A stretch of DNA of 64,000 nucleotides, taken from contig NZ_BPQE01000009.1 of NCBI RefSeq assembly GCF_022179085.1, forward strand, positions 1 through 64,000, given 5' to 3'. The notes under the pieces were generated by a model, which made no database searches, was not told the DNA's origin, and saw only the letters and a list, made by a program, of their open reading frames with translations. The position numbers were made by a program, and so were the translations under genes. Below, one piece after another: positions 16,364 to 25,333 of the stretch; within the stretch, counting starts at the first letter, position 1; the number at the start of each line of letters is the position of its first letter. Source of the stretch: Methylobacterium aerolatum (lineage in GTDB: Bacteria > Pseudomonadota > Alphaproteobacteria > Rhizobiales > Beijerinckiaceae).

Positions 16364-17548
16364 TCAGCCCCCGGCCATCCCCAGGCCGGGGAGGGCGCGT
16401 CCGGCATCGAGGAAGCGCTGGGGGTCCACGGGTTCCCCGTCGATCCGGGTCTCGTAATGCAGGTGGGTGCCCGTCGAGCGGCCGGTGGAGCCCACCGTGC
16501 CCACGGGGTCGCCCGCAGCGATTCGCTGGCCGGGGCGGACGGCGATGCGGGACAGGTGGCCGAATCGCGTGACGAGACCGTGCCCGTGATCGATCTCCAC
16601 CATGTTGCCGTAGCCGCCGGACCACTCGGCCTCGGTGACGACGCCCGGCGCCGTCGCCCGCGCCAGCTCACCGTACTCGCCTTTCAGGTCGATGCCGGTA
16701 TGGAGCGCGAGGCCACGGGTGAAGGGGTCGAGGCGGGGGCCGAAGGTGCTCGACACGGAGAGCGCGCCCGCCAACGGCTGCCTCAGGGGCAGGTCGGCCA
16801 CGAGGCGCTTGAACTGCTGCCGGTCCCCAACGAGACGGCCCGCCACGGCGAGGCCGCCGTCGAAACCCTGCCGGGCCAGCGCCGTGGCATCGAGCGCCAC
16901 GAGGGGGCCGCCGACGCGGGCGCCGGCCGTCGTCGGCAGGAGCCGCGCCGGATCGAGGCCCGCCTGGACGACGACGGAGCGCAGCCGGGCGATGCCCGTC
17001 TGGGCGCCCGCCGCGATCCGGCCGAGGGCGGAGCCCTGCGCGGCCTCCAGCCCGGCGAGGCGCGCCTCGAGGCGGCCGAGACCGTCCGCGGGGTCCGCGC
17101 CGTCGAGGGCGCCGCGGCGGCCGGGAGCGGGCGCCACGGGCTGCATCTCGCGCAGGCCGTAGCCGGCGAGGGGATCGCGGAAGCCGGCCGTGGCCGCCGA
17201 CGGCGCGTCGGCGGCGTTCACCAGGCCCGCCAGGGCCGCCTGCCGCCGCTCCAGCTCGGCCTGCCGCGCGAGGGCGTTCTCCAGGCGGGCGGTCAGGGCG
17301 GAGGCGGATTCGGTCCGCTCGGTCGCCGCCCCGTCGATCCGGTCCCGCAGCCCCGCGATCCGCGCCTCGTAGGCGTTGCGCATGGCCATCTGCCCGGCGA
17401 GGATCCGGGAGAGGGCCTGATCGTGGAAGAGGACGAGGTAGGTCGCCGTGCCGGCCCAGGCCAGGCTGACGCCCAGGCCCGCCGCAAGCCAGGACCGGGG
17501 GTGCCGGAAGGCGCCGGCCGGGTGCTGCGGGAGGTTGGCTTCAGTCAT
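16364..17548 (-). CDS. M23 family metallopeptidase (LytM-type, membrane-anchored)
   Basis: This probable peptidoglycan endopeptidase or divisome activator has one N-terminal membrane segment (residues 20-45), a periplasmic coiled-coil stretch (about 55-115), a linker and a C-terminal M23 domain. The zinc-binding histidines are visible in LALHTGIDL and in THLHYE; the FGHLS segment is also present. Because all zinc ligands are there, it is probably an active enzyme, not an EnvC-like inactive one. An ATG at 17548 is preferred over the adjacent GTG. Substrate and partner are unknown. Confidence 0.88.
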   Translation of the reverse strand: MTEANLPQHPAGAFRHPRSWLAAGLGVSLAWAGTATYLVLFHDQALSRILAGQMAMRNAYEARIAGLRDRIDGAATERTESASALTARLENALARQAELERRQAALAGLVNAADAPSAATAGFRDPLAGYGLREMQPVAPAPGRRGALDGADPADGLGRLEARLAGLEAAQGSALGRIAAGAQTGIARLRSVVVQAGLDPARLLPTTAGARVGGPLVALDATALARQGFDGGLAVAGRLVGDRQQFKRLVADLPLRQPLAGALSVSSTFGPRLDPFTRGLALHTGIDLKGEYGELARATAPGVVTEAEWSGGYGNMVEIDHGHGLVTRFGHLSRIAVRPGQRIAAGDPVGTVGSTGRSTGTHLHYETRIDGEPVDPQRFLDAGRALPGLGMAGG

Positions 17549-17665
17549 CACGGGGGACCGCCCTTCGAGACTTCTATTGGAGCGCAGTAAGGTTAAGTTT
17601 CCCTGCCTGCGCCGGGCGGCCTCGATCGGGACAGACTCGGGCGGGACGGCGCCTGCGACAGCCCG

Positions 17666-18133
17666 TCAGGGGAGGGCGCGGGCGGCGTCCAGGACCTCCT
17701 CGGCGTGGCCGGGCACCTTCACCTTGGGCCAGACCCGCGCGATCCGGCCCTCGCGGTCGATCAGGACGGTCGTGCGCTCCACGCCCATGTACTTGCGGCC
17801 GTACATGCTCTTCTCCACCCACACGCCGTAACGGCCCAGCACCGTCTTGCCCTCGTCGGAGGCGAGAGGAAAGGACAGGCCGTACTTTCCGCAGAACTTA
17901 TCGTGGCTTTTCACAGGATCCGGCGAAACGCCGACGATTTTAGCCTCCGTTTCTGCAAATTCGGCGAGAAGCGTGTTAAAGTTCTGTGCCTCCAGAGTAC
18001 AACCGCTGGTGTCGTCTTTCGGGTAGAAATACAATACTACCTTGAACCCCTTGAGGGCGGCGAGGCTGACGCGCCCCTCCGCGGAGGTCGGGAGATCGAA
18101 ATCGGGGGCGGGTTCGCCTTCGCGCAGGGTCAT
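17666..18133 (-). CDS. bcp: Thioredoxin-dependent peroxiredoxin, BCP/PrxQ type
   Basis: This enzyme reduces hydrogen peroxide and organic peroxides in the cytoplasm with electrons from thioredoxin. The 155-aa protein has the catalytic cysteine in DDTSGCTLEAQ (near residue 46), with serine where most homologues have proline or threonine (TPGCT). VVLYFYPKDD and SFPLASD are typical of the family. A second cysteine in KFCGKYGL could be structural. It is divergent from the large AsmA-type gene. The local bases are less GC-rich than neighbours around 17880-18050. Confidence 0.9.
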   Translation of the reverse strand: MTLREGEPAPDFDLPTSAEGRVSLAALKGFKVVLYFYPKDDTSGCTLEAQNFNTLLAEFAETEAKIVGVSPDPVKSHDKFCGKYGLSFPLASDEGKTVLGRYGVWVEKSMYGRKYMGVERTTVLIDREGRIARVWPKVKVPGHAEEVLDAARALP

Positions 18134-18313
18134 GCGTGCCTTCCTTTCGGCCGATTGATGGTGTGGGTGAGCGCCGATCGCGGCGCCGCCGCGCCCACAG
18201 CCAAGCCCGGTGCGCCGCCGCTGTAAAGGCGGGCCGCGCCCCGATTCACCGCATGTCGGACATCCCGTCCGCATGGGCACCAGCGGACGAGAACACCCGG
18301 ACCAAGGCGCTCG

Positions 18314-21300
18314 ATGGCGGACCTGAAGATCACGGAGCGCCGGGTGGGCAGCGCCAGGCGGCGCTGGGGCTGGCGCTGCCTGTGCGGGTTGCTCGCGACG
18401 GTGGTCGTCCTCGGCGGCGTCCTCGGCGTCGCGGCGATCCGCCTGTCCAACGGGCCGATGCGGATCGACGGGCTCTCCGCCCGCGTCGCCCAGGCGGTGG
18501 CGGAGCGGATCGGCCCCGGCTGGTCCATCGCCATCCGCGGCTCGAGCCTCGAACTCGACCGTGAGAACACCCTGGCGCTCCGCTTCACCGGGCTCGACAT
18601 CCGCAACCCGCAGGGCGCCCTGGTGGTGCGCGCCCCGCTCGCCCTGGTGAGCCTCGACCTCTGGGGGCTCCTGCATTTCAGCCTGAAGCCGCGCTCCATC
18701 GAGTTCCGCGACACGCAGACCACCGCCCTCGTCCACAAGGACGGCTCCATCGCCTTCGCCGCCTCCGAGGCGACCCAGGCGCCCGACGCCCCGGCCGTCC
18801 TGGTGGAGCCGCACACGCCGCCGAGCGTGGATGCGGCGCGGGGCAACGTCTCCCCCCTCTCGGCGGCGCTGGCCTCGATCTTCGGCGTGGTGCTCGATCC
18901 CGGCGGCGTGGTCGGCGCCCTCGACCGCGCCCGGATCACCGACGCGAAGATGCGGCTGATCGACGAGGACGGGCGCGAGCGGGCGGTCTTCGCCCGGGTG
19001 AACGGCCTGTTCGGCCGGGATCCCGTCACCGGCCTGCGGAGCTTCGAGCTCCGCCTCGACGGGCCGCACGGGGAGTGGCGCTTCGGCGGCAGCCTGCACG
19101 AGAACGGCGAGGGCGCCCGCTCGGGCCGCATCACCCTCGACGACCTCCCCCTCACCGACCTGTTGCTGCTCACGGGCCAATCGGCCCTGCCGTTCAGCAC
19201 GGACCTGAAGCTCTCGGCCAGCGCCGACGTGGGCCTCGTCAACGGGCGGGTCACGGGCATGACCGCCAGGGTCCGTACCGGCGACGGGATGTTCCTGATC
19301 GAGGAGAAGGACTTCAACCCGGTCACGATCGACGACCTGACGGCGACGCTCAGCTGGGACGAGACCGCCCGCACCATGGCGCTGACGGGCCTCGACTACG
19401 CCGGCGGCGGCAACGCCCTGCACCTGACGGGCTCCTGGGCGCAGTCCCCCGCCGGCTCGGACACCGCCTGGACGGCGAGCCTCTCCGGCCGCAACGGCCT
19501 CCTGCGCGGGGCCACGCCCAAGGACGTGCCGGTCCGCCTCGACACCCTGGACACGCATCTCACGGGGCGCAACGGCGGCATCGTGCTGGACGATTTCGCC
19601 CTCAGCGGCCCCGGCGTGAAGGGTCACATCACCGGCACGATCGGCACCGAGGCCGACGACGGCGGCATCAACCTGCGCATCCAGGCGAGCGAGGGCGAGG
19701 TGCGCACCTTCCTGCGCCTGTGGCCGGAGCACATCGCGCCGGGCGTGCGCTACTACCTCGTGGACCAGTTGCGCGGCGGCCGGGTCGACTCGGCCGACAT
19801 GAAGGTCGTCATGACCGGCAGCGAGATCGCGGAAGCGACCAAGGGCGCGCCGCTGCCCGACAAGGGCCTCGCCATCGCCTTCAAGATCTCGAACGCGGCG
19901 ATCGACGTCTCCTCCGAGGCGCCGCCCGTGGTGAAGGGCAGCGTCACCGGCCTGATCACCGGGCGGACCACGACGGTGCGGGGGGTCACGGCGGAGGTGA
20001 AGGGTCCGGACGGGCGCAGCCTCGCCCTCACGGACGGCAGCTTCGTGATTCCCCAATCGGCCCCGGACCATGTGGTGGCGCAGATCGGCCTGCGCCTCTC
20101 GGGCGGGGCGGACGGGCTGGCGAGCGTCCTGTCCTCCAAGCTCTTCAAGGGGCTGGTGAGCGTCGATCTCGATCCGGCGACGATCAAGGGCACCGCCGAC
20201 CTGCGGGTGGATTTCCCCCTCGACCTCAAGCACATCCCCGACCTGCCCGACATCCCGATCACCCTGACCGGGACCCTCGCGGACCTCTCCGTCGACAAGG
20301 TGGTCGGCAAGGACCGGCTGGAGGCGGGCCGGTTCGCCGTGTCCTACGACAAGGGCAGCTTCGCGCTGAAGGGCGACGGACGGGTGGGCGGGGCGCCCCT
20401 CACCGTCGACATGCACCAGCCCAAGGTCGGCGCACCGGGCGAGGCGATCGTCTCGCTCGCCCTCGACGACGCCCTGCGGGCCCGGAAGGGCCTGCCGACC
20501 GCGCCGCAACTCTCCGGCACGATCCCCGTGCGGGCGGTGATCGCGGTGGGCAAGCCAGGCGCCGGCAAGCCGCCGGTGCGGATCGAGGCCGACCTCGCCA
20601 GGGCGGGGATCGACGGGCTGCTGCCGGGCTTCACCAAGGCGGCCGGCAAGCCGGGCAAGCTCACCTTCACCCTCACCGAGCGTGAGGGCGGACGGGACGG
20701 CGGATACGACCTCCGGGACATCGCCCTGGATGCCGGCGCGGTCACCGCCCGGGGCAGCGCGGTGATCGGGGAGGGGGGCCTCGAACGGGCGGAGCTGACG
20801 AACGTCAAGCTCTCGCCGGGGGACGACCTGCGGGTGACCCTCGACAGGACTGGCGGCGGCTACAAGGTGGTGGTCCGCGGCGCGGTGGTGGATGCCCGCC
20901 CCTTCCTCAAGTCGCTCACCGGCCCGGACGGGAAGGGCGGCAAGGAGGCGAACCCGAAGGACATCGATGCCGACATCCAGGTGCCGATCATCACGGGCTT
21001 CAACGACGAGGCGCTGACCAACGCCAGCCTCAAGCTCTCCCTGCGCGGGCACGACCTGAGGGCCGCCACGATCTCCGGCCGCTTCCGCAGCGCGCCGCTG
21101 GCCGCGAGCGTGTCGCGCGGCGAACGTGGCGTCCCGACGCTCAGCGTCGAATCCGCCGACGCGGGCGCGACGCTCCGGTTCGTGGACATCTACCGGCGCA
21201 TGTATGGCGGCTCGCTGGCGGCCGGGATCAACCTCAACGACGGGCCCCAGGCGGGCGTGGTCCACATCCGCGACTTCGTCCTGCGCAACGAACCGGCCCT

Positions 21301-21790
21301 GTCGAGCATCATGGCGCAGGGTCCGGCGGAACCCGCCGAGGAGGCGCCGAAGGGCCGCAAGGGCGCGGCGGCCGCGGGGCAGGCGACCGGCTCGGTCACC
21401 TTCGACCGGATGCGGGCGAACTTCGTGCGTAGCGGCAGCCGGGTGGATTTCACCGACGCGGCGATCTCGAACCCGGCGCTGGGCTTCACCCTCTCGGGCT
21501 GGCTCGATCCCGCGAAGGAGCGCACCGACATCAACGGCACCTTCGTGCCGCTCTACGGCCTGAACAACGTCGCCGCGCAATTGCCCATCGTCGGCCCGCT
21601 GCTCGGCGGCGGCAACAACGAGGGGCTGTTCGCGGTGAACTTCCGGGTCTCGGGCCGCCTGACGAACCCGGACGTGACGGTGAACCCGCTCTCGGCCATC
21701 GCGCCGGGCTTCCTGCGCAAGCTCTTCAGCGCCGGCGGCGGCCCCTTCGCGGAAGGATCACAGAACCAACCGGCCCCGCGCACCCGGTAA
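18314..21790 (+). CDS. YhdP/AsmA-type giant envelope protein (DUF3971 + AsmA_2)
   Basis: The 1158-aa protein has one N-terminal membrane anchor (LCGLLATVVVLGGVLGVAAI, residues 24-43) and a very long periplasmic part of repeated beta strands. YhdP/TamB/YdbH-type proteins are bridge-like proteins that move phospholipids between inner and outer membranes. A DUF3971 region is expected in about residues 190-640 and an AsmA-like C-terminal domain at about 850-1130 (GASLRFVDIYRRMYGG-like segment). The start follows MADLKITERR with no other candidate nearby. It is a single-gene unit, divergent from bcp. Confidence 0.85.
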   Translation: MADLKITERRVGSARRRWGWRCLCGLLATVVVLGGVLGVAAIRLSNGPMRIDGLSARVAQAVAERIGPGWSIAIRGSSLELDRENTLALRFTGLDIRNPQGALVVRAPLALVSLDLWGLLHFSLKPRSIEFRDTQTTALVHKDGSIAFAASEATQAPDAPAVLVEPHTPPSVDAARGNVSPLSAALASIFGVVLDPGGVVGALDRARITDAKMRLIDEDGRERAVFARVNGLFGRDPVTGLRSFELRLDGPHGEWRFGGSLHENGEGARSGRITLDDLPLTDLLLLTGQSALPFSTDLKLSASADVGLVNGRVTGMTARVRTGDGMFLIEEKDFNPVTIDDLTATLSWDETARTMALTGLDYAGGGNALHLTGSWAQSPAGSDTAWTASLSGRNGLLRGATPKDVPVRLDTLDTHLTGRNGGIVLDDFALSGPGVKGHITGTIGTEADDGGINLRIQASEGEVRTFLRLWPEHIAPGVRYYLVDQLRGGRVDSADMKVVMTGSEIAEATKGAPLPDKGLAIAFKISNAAIDVSSEAPPVVKGSVTGLITGRTTTVRGVTAEVKGPDGRSLALTDGSFVIPQSAPDHVVAQIGLRLSGGADGLASVLSSKLFKGLVSVDLDPATIKGTADLRVDFPLDLKHIPDLPDIPITLTGTLADLSVDKVVGKDRLEAGRFAVSYDKGSFALKGDGRVGGAPLTVDMHQPKVGAPGEAIVSLALDDALRARKGLPTAPQLSGTIPVRAVIAVGKPGAGKPPVRIEADLARAGIDGLLPGFTKAAGKPGKLTFTLTEREGGRDGGYDLRDIALDAGAVTARGSAVIGEGGLERAELTNVKLSPGDDLRVTLDRTGGGYKVVVRGAVVDARPFLKSLTGPDGKGGKEANPKDIDADIQVPIITGFNDEALTNASLKLSLRGHDLRAATISGRFRSAPLAASVSRGERGVPTLSVESADAGATLRFVDIYRRMYGGSLAAGINLNDGPQAGVVHIRDFVLRNEPALSSIMAQGPAEPAEEAPKGRKGAAAAGQATGSVTFDRMRANFVRSGSRVDFTDAAISNPALGFTLSGWLDPAKERTDINGTFVPLYGLNNVAAQLPIVGPLLGGGNNEGLFAVNFRVSGRLTNPDVTVNPLSAIAPGFLRKLFSAGGGPFAEGSQNQPAPRTR

Positions 21791-21794
21791 CGGG

Positions 21795-21896
21795 ATCCCC
21801 AAGGACGAGTCCTTGGGAGGGGTCCAGGGGCGACGCCCCTGGGAGACGCGGGGCTCCGCCCTGCACCCGCCAGAGGGCCCTGCCCTCTGGACACCC
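21795..21896 (-). repeat. Multi-hairpin repeat, family A (copy A2)
   Basis: This is the same module as A1 in reverse orientation: aaggacgagtcctt, ccaggggcgacgcccctgg, ggcgggtgcagggc in complement, then ccagagggccctgccctctgg. It occupies the entire 107-bp gap between two convergent stops (21790 and 21898). Confidence 0.88.
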
Positions 21897-21897
21897 C

Positions 21898-22671
21898 TTA
21901 CTTCTCGACGAAGGCCTTCTCGATCACGTAGTGGCCGGCCTCGCCGTGGTTGCCCTCTTCGTAGCCGCGGCTCGTCAGCAACTCACGGGTGTCGCGGATC
22001 ATGTCCGGCGAGCCGCAGAGCATGAAGCGGTCGGCCTCGATGGCCATCGGCGGCAGGCCGATATCCTCGAACAGCTTGCCGGAGACCATCAGGTCGGTGA
22101 TCCGGCCACGGTTGCGGAAGGGCTCGCGGGTCACGGTGGGATAGTAGATCAGCTGGTTCGAGATCATCTCGCCCAGGAACTCGTGGTTCGGCAGGTCCCG
22201 GGTGATCGTCTCACCGTAGGCAAGTTCCTGAACCTGCCGACAGCCGTGGACCAGCACGACCTTCTCGAAGCGGTCGTAGGTCTCGGGATCCTTGATGATC
22301 GACAGGAAGGGGGCGAGCCCCGTGCCCGTGCCGAGGAGGTAGAGGTGCCGGCCCGGCATGAGGTTGTCGAGCACCAGGGTGCCGGTGGGCTTCTTGCCGA
22401 CGATGATCGGGTCGCCGACCTTCAGGTGCTGGAGCTTGCTCGTCAGCGGCCCGTCCTGGACCTTGATCGAGAAGAACTCCAGCTCGTCCTCGTAGTTGGC
22501 CGAGACCACCGAGTAGGCGCGCAGCAGCGGCCGCCCCTCGACCTCCAGGCCGATCATCGTGAACTCGCCGTTACGGAAGCGGAAGGCGGGGTCGCGGGTC
22601 GTGCGGAACGAGAACAGGTTGTCGGTCCAGTGGTGCACCGACAGCACCCGTTCTTCGTAAAACTTGCTCAT
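21898..22671 (-). CDS. fpr: Ferredoxin/flavodoxin-NADP+ reductase, bacterial type
   Basis: This FAD enzyme exchanges electrons between NADPH and ferredoxin or flavodoxin. FAD binding is shown by LLRAYSVVSANYEDELEF (RxYS motif near residue 50), the pyrophosphate site by LLGTGTGLAPFLSII, and the NADP region by VLVHGCR and MLCGSPDM. The C-terminus ends AFVEK, typical of the subclass-I alphaproteobacterial enzymes whose tail ends in charged residues. The start MSKFYEERV (257 aa) matches family length. It could support biosynthesis or oxidative defence; no ferredoxin gene is adjacent. Confidence 0.92.
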   Translation of the reverse strand: MSKFYEERVLSVHHWTDNLFSFRTTRDPAFRFRNGEFTMIGLEVEGRPLLRAYSVVSANYEDELEFFSIKVQDGPLTSKLQHLKVGDPIIVGKKPTGTLVLDNLMPGRHLYLLGTGTGLAPFLSIIKDPETYDRFEKVVLVHGCRQVQELAYGETITRDLPNHEFLGEMISNQLIYYPTVTREPFRNRGRITDLMVSGKLFEDIGLPPMAIEADRFMLCGSPDMIRDTRELLTSRGYEEGNHGEAGHYVIEKAFVEK

Positions 22672-22807
22672 CGCAGCATCAGTCCCCACAGGCTCGGATG
22701 GGATATCGACTCGATTGGGGCGGCTTTTCCCGCGCTGCGGCATACGCGTCAAGGCGCGCAGCGCCACACCCACCCGGAAAGGAAGGCCCTGGAATCGTTC
22801 GAATTTC

Positions 22808-23752
22808 TTAAATTTCCCCGGCGATCCCCAGCGGCTTTAGTCCCGCCTCGATCTCCGCCCGGCGCGGTTCGAGGAAGGGCGGCAGGGCGAGGCGCTCGCC
22901 CAGGGTCTCCAATGGCTCGTCGGAGGCGAAGCCGGGGCCGTCGGTCGCGATCTCGAACAGGATGCCGTTCGGCTCGCGAAAATAGAGGCTGCGGAAATAG
23001 TAGCGGTCGACGGGGCCGCTCGACGGCATCCGGCGGCTGCGCAGCCGCTCGGCCCAGGCTCCGTAATCGGCATCCGGGATGCGGAAGGCCACATGATGCA
23101 CGCCGCCCGCACCGGCCCGCGCCGGGGCCGAGGCGTCGGCGTGGAGCTGGATCTCCGCCGCCGGTCCGCCGGGCCCCATCGCGAAAACCTCGATCCGTCC
23201 CTCCGGCGCGTCGAAGGCGCGCTCCCGGCGCATCCCGAGCACCTCGCTCAGCACGGCGGCGGTGCGCTCGGGCTGCGGGACGGACAGGCGGATCGGTCCG
23301 AGACCGCGGATCTGCTCCGCCGCCGGCACCGGCGAGCGGTCCCACGGGTGCGCTTCGCCCGCGCCACCGTCGTCGACGAGGGCGAGGCGCTGGCCCTCCG
23401 GATCCTCGAAGGCGAGGGTCGCCCGCCCGTCACGGGTCTCCGGCTCGCCCCGGCGCACGCCGGCGCGATCCAGACGCTCGCACCACGCCTCCAGCCCGCC
23501 CGCCACCCGCAGGTGGGTGAGGCTGATGCTGTTGGCGCCGCGCCGCTCGGGGGCCGCCGGCCAATCGAAGAAGGTGATGTCGCTGCCAGGGCTCGCGAGC
23601 CCGTCGGCGTAGAAGAGGTGGTAGGCCGAGACGTCGTCCTGGTTCACCGTCTTCTTCACGAGGCGCAGGCCGAGCACGCGGGTGTAGAACGCGAGGTTCT
23701 CCGCGGCGCGGGCGGTGACCGCCGTCAGGTGATGGATGCCGGTGAGTTGCAT
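22808..23752 (-). CDS. Ring-cleaving dioxygenase of the glyoxalase/VOC superfamily (MhqO-type)
   Basis: The 314-aa protein has two vicinal-oxygen-chelate modules. Module 1 starts [20 protein letters not shown], and module 2 contains [11 protein letters not shown] with [14 protein letters not shown]. The metal ligands are probably the histidines of IHHLT and VHHVAF and the glutamate of LFEIA. MhqO-like proteins in Bacillus respond to hydroquinones; here the substrate is unknown. It lies alone between fpr and the M16 pair, all on the minus strand. Confidence 0.85.
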   Translation of the reverse strand: MQLTGIHHLTAVTARAAENLAFYTRVLGLRLVKKTVNQDDVSAYHLFYADGLASPGSDITFFDWPAAPERRGANSISLTHLRVAGGLEAWCERLDRAGVRRGEPETRDGRATLAFEDPEGQRLALVDDGGAGEAHPWDRSPVPAAEQIRGLGPIRLSVPQPERTAAVLSEVLGMRRERAFDAPEGRIEVFAMGPGGPAAEIQLHADASAPARAGAGGVHHVAFRIPDADYGAWAERLRSRRMPSSGPVDRYYFRSLYFREPNGILFEIATDGPGFASDEPLETLGERLALPPFLEPRRAEIEAGLKPLGIAGEI

Positions 23753-23838
23753 GGTCTCGGGCCTGTCCTGGGATACCCCTCAGGTAGGCAGAGCCGCCAG
23801 GGTTGCGAGTGCAGGGCTGGTGTGCGGAGAGTGCCACC

Positions 23839-23933
23839 CGTCATGGCGAGCGGGATCGAAACCATCTGGGGATGCGGGCCGTCTTCGACCGTGGCGCTGA
23901 CCTGGATTGCTTCGGTGTCGCTCGCAATGACGG
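23839..23933. repeat. Palindromic intergenic repeat, family B (copy B3)
   Basis: The repeat starts cccgtcatggcgagcggg and ends ctggattgcttcggtgtcgctcgcaatgacgg. The ends are complementary. Confidence 0.75.
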
Positions 23934-23982
23934 AAAAGGCGTGTGGCGCTGCTTCGTCTCGTGACGGCCCGCCCCTGGTAAC

Positions 23983-25278
23983 TCAGAGCCCCACCGGCCG
24001 CCCGGCCGCGACGATGAGCATCTTGCCGTCGGCGAAGGTGCGGGCGGCGGCGCGGCGGATGTCGGCCTGGGTCACGGCCTCCACCATGGCGTTGCGGCGG
24101 GCGATGTAGTCCATCCCCAGGTCCTCGAAGGCGATCTGCACCAACTGGTGGGCGATCTTGGTCGAGGTGTCGAAGCCGAGCGCGTAGGAGCCGGTGAGGT
24201 AGTCCTTGGCCTTCTGCAGCTCCTCGTCGGACGGGCCTTCCGCGATGAGGCGGCCGATCTCGTCGCCGATCACCGACAGGGCCTCGCCCACGCGCTCGTT
24301 CTTGGTGGCGGTGTAGCCCCAGATCATCGCCGCCGCGCGGTGGCTGACCATCGAGGTGCCCACCGAGTAGGCGAGGCCGCGCTTCTCGCGCACCTCCTGG
24401 AACAGGCGGGAGGTGAAGGCGCCGCCGCCGAGGATGTGGTTGAGGACATAGGCGGGGATGAAGTCCGGATCGCGCCAGGGCACGCCCGCCATGCCGAAGC
24501 GGATCACCGATTGCGGCACGTCGAGATCGACCACGATCCGCTGGCCCAGCGCCTGGATCTCGGTGCGCGGCACGGCCTTCAGCGCACCGGCCTCGGGCAG
24601 GGCGCCGAAGGCCCGGGTGAGGGCCTCCGCCAGGGCCTCGGCGCCGATGGCGCCCACCGCCGCGACCTTGATCCGGCCCCGCCCGACGATCCGGGCGTGC
24701 ATGGCGACGAGGTCGTCGCGGGTGATGGCGGCAACGCTCTCGATCGTGCCCGAAGAGGGCCGGGCGTAGGGGTGGCCGGCATAGGCTTCCTTGAAGAAGC
24801 GCCGGGAGGCCATCACGCCCGGATCGTTCTGCTGGTAGCGCAGCCCGGCGATCACCTGCGCCCGCACGCGCTCGATGGCGTCGGGGTCGAGACGGGGCTT
24901 GGCCAGCGCCAGGGCGAGGAGGTCGATCGCCTCGTCGGCATGCTTCAGGAGCATCTTGAGCGAGCCGCCGACGGCATCCGGCCCGGCGTGGAAGGACAGT
25001 TCGATCGCCCGCGCCGCGAGGCGCTCCTGGAAGGCGTCGGAGGTCAGGTCGCCCGCGCCCTCGTCGAGCAGGCGGGCGAGCATCTGGGCGCAGCCGGCCT
25101 TCCCCTCGGGATCCTGGGCGGCGCCGCCCTCGAAGGTGAAGGACAGGGCGATCATCGGCACCACGTGGGACTCCACGTGCCACGCCTCGACGCCGGGCAC
25201 GGCCACGACGGGCAACGCCGTCGCCGGGCTCGTGACGGTCTGTGGGTCGGTCTCGGCCAGGCTCACGGCAGAGTTCAT
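23983..25278 (-). CDS. M16 peptidase-like subunit lacking the zinc motif (PqqG-like)
   Basis: The 431-aa protein has the two-lobed M16 fold. The HxxEH zinc motif is absent from its place (CAQMLARLLDEGAG). The arginine-tyrosine substrate-binding pair is kept in SRLFQEVREKRGLAYSVG. This is the pattern of the non-catalytic partner in M16B heterodimers. It follows the catalytic subunit by 55 bp. In Methylorubrum extorquens such a pair, PqqFG, cleaves the PqqA precursor for pyrroloquinoline quinone. The PQQ role is inferred from organism type and context; a general peptide-degrading role is the alternative. Confidence 0.82.
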   Translation of the reverse strand: MNSAVSLAETDPQTVTSPATALPVVAVPGVEAWHVESHVVPMIALSFTFEGGAAQDPEGKAGCAQMLARLLDEGAGDLTSDAFQERLAARAIELSFHAGPDAVGGSLKMLLKHADEAIDLLALALAKPRLDPDAIERVRAQVIAGLRYQQNDPGVMASRRFFKEAYAGHPYARPSSGTIESVAAITRDDLVAMHARIVGRGRIKVAAVGAIGAEALAEALTRAFGALPEAGALKAVPRTEIQALGQRIVVDLDVPQSVIRFGMAGVPWRDPDFIPAYVLNHILGGGAFTSRLFQEVREKRGLAYSVGTSMVSHRAAAMIWGYTATKNERVGEALSVIGDEIGRLIAEGPSDEELQKAKDYLTGSYALGFDTSTKIAHQLVQIAFEDLGMDYIARRNAMVEAVTQADIRRAAARTFADGKMLIVAAGRPVGL

Positions 25279-25333
25279 AGCGGCCTCGTCTGTTCTCGTT
25301 TCGGCGCGGGCGGGGCGAGCGGTCCGCAGGGAC

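Noticed and set aside
17666-21580. A 1304-codon open frame on the minus strand through the peroxiredoxin and the opposite strand of the AsmA-type gene
   Set aside because: Only its last 155 codons are a protein family (Bcp). The rest is the antisense of a long GC-rich gene and has arginine/glycine-rich composition typical of a shadow frame.
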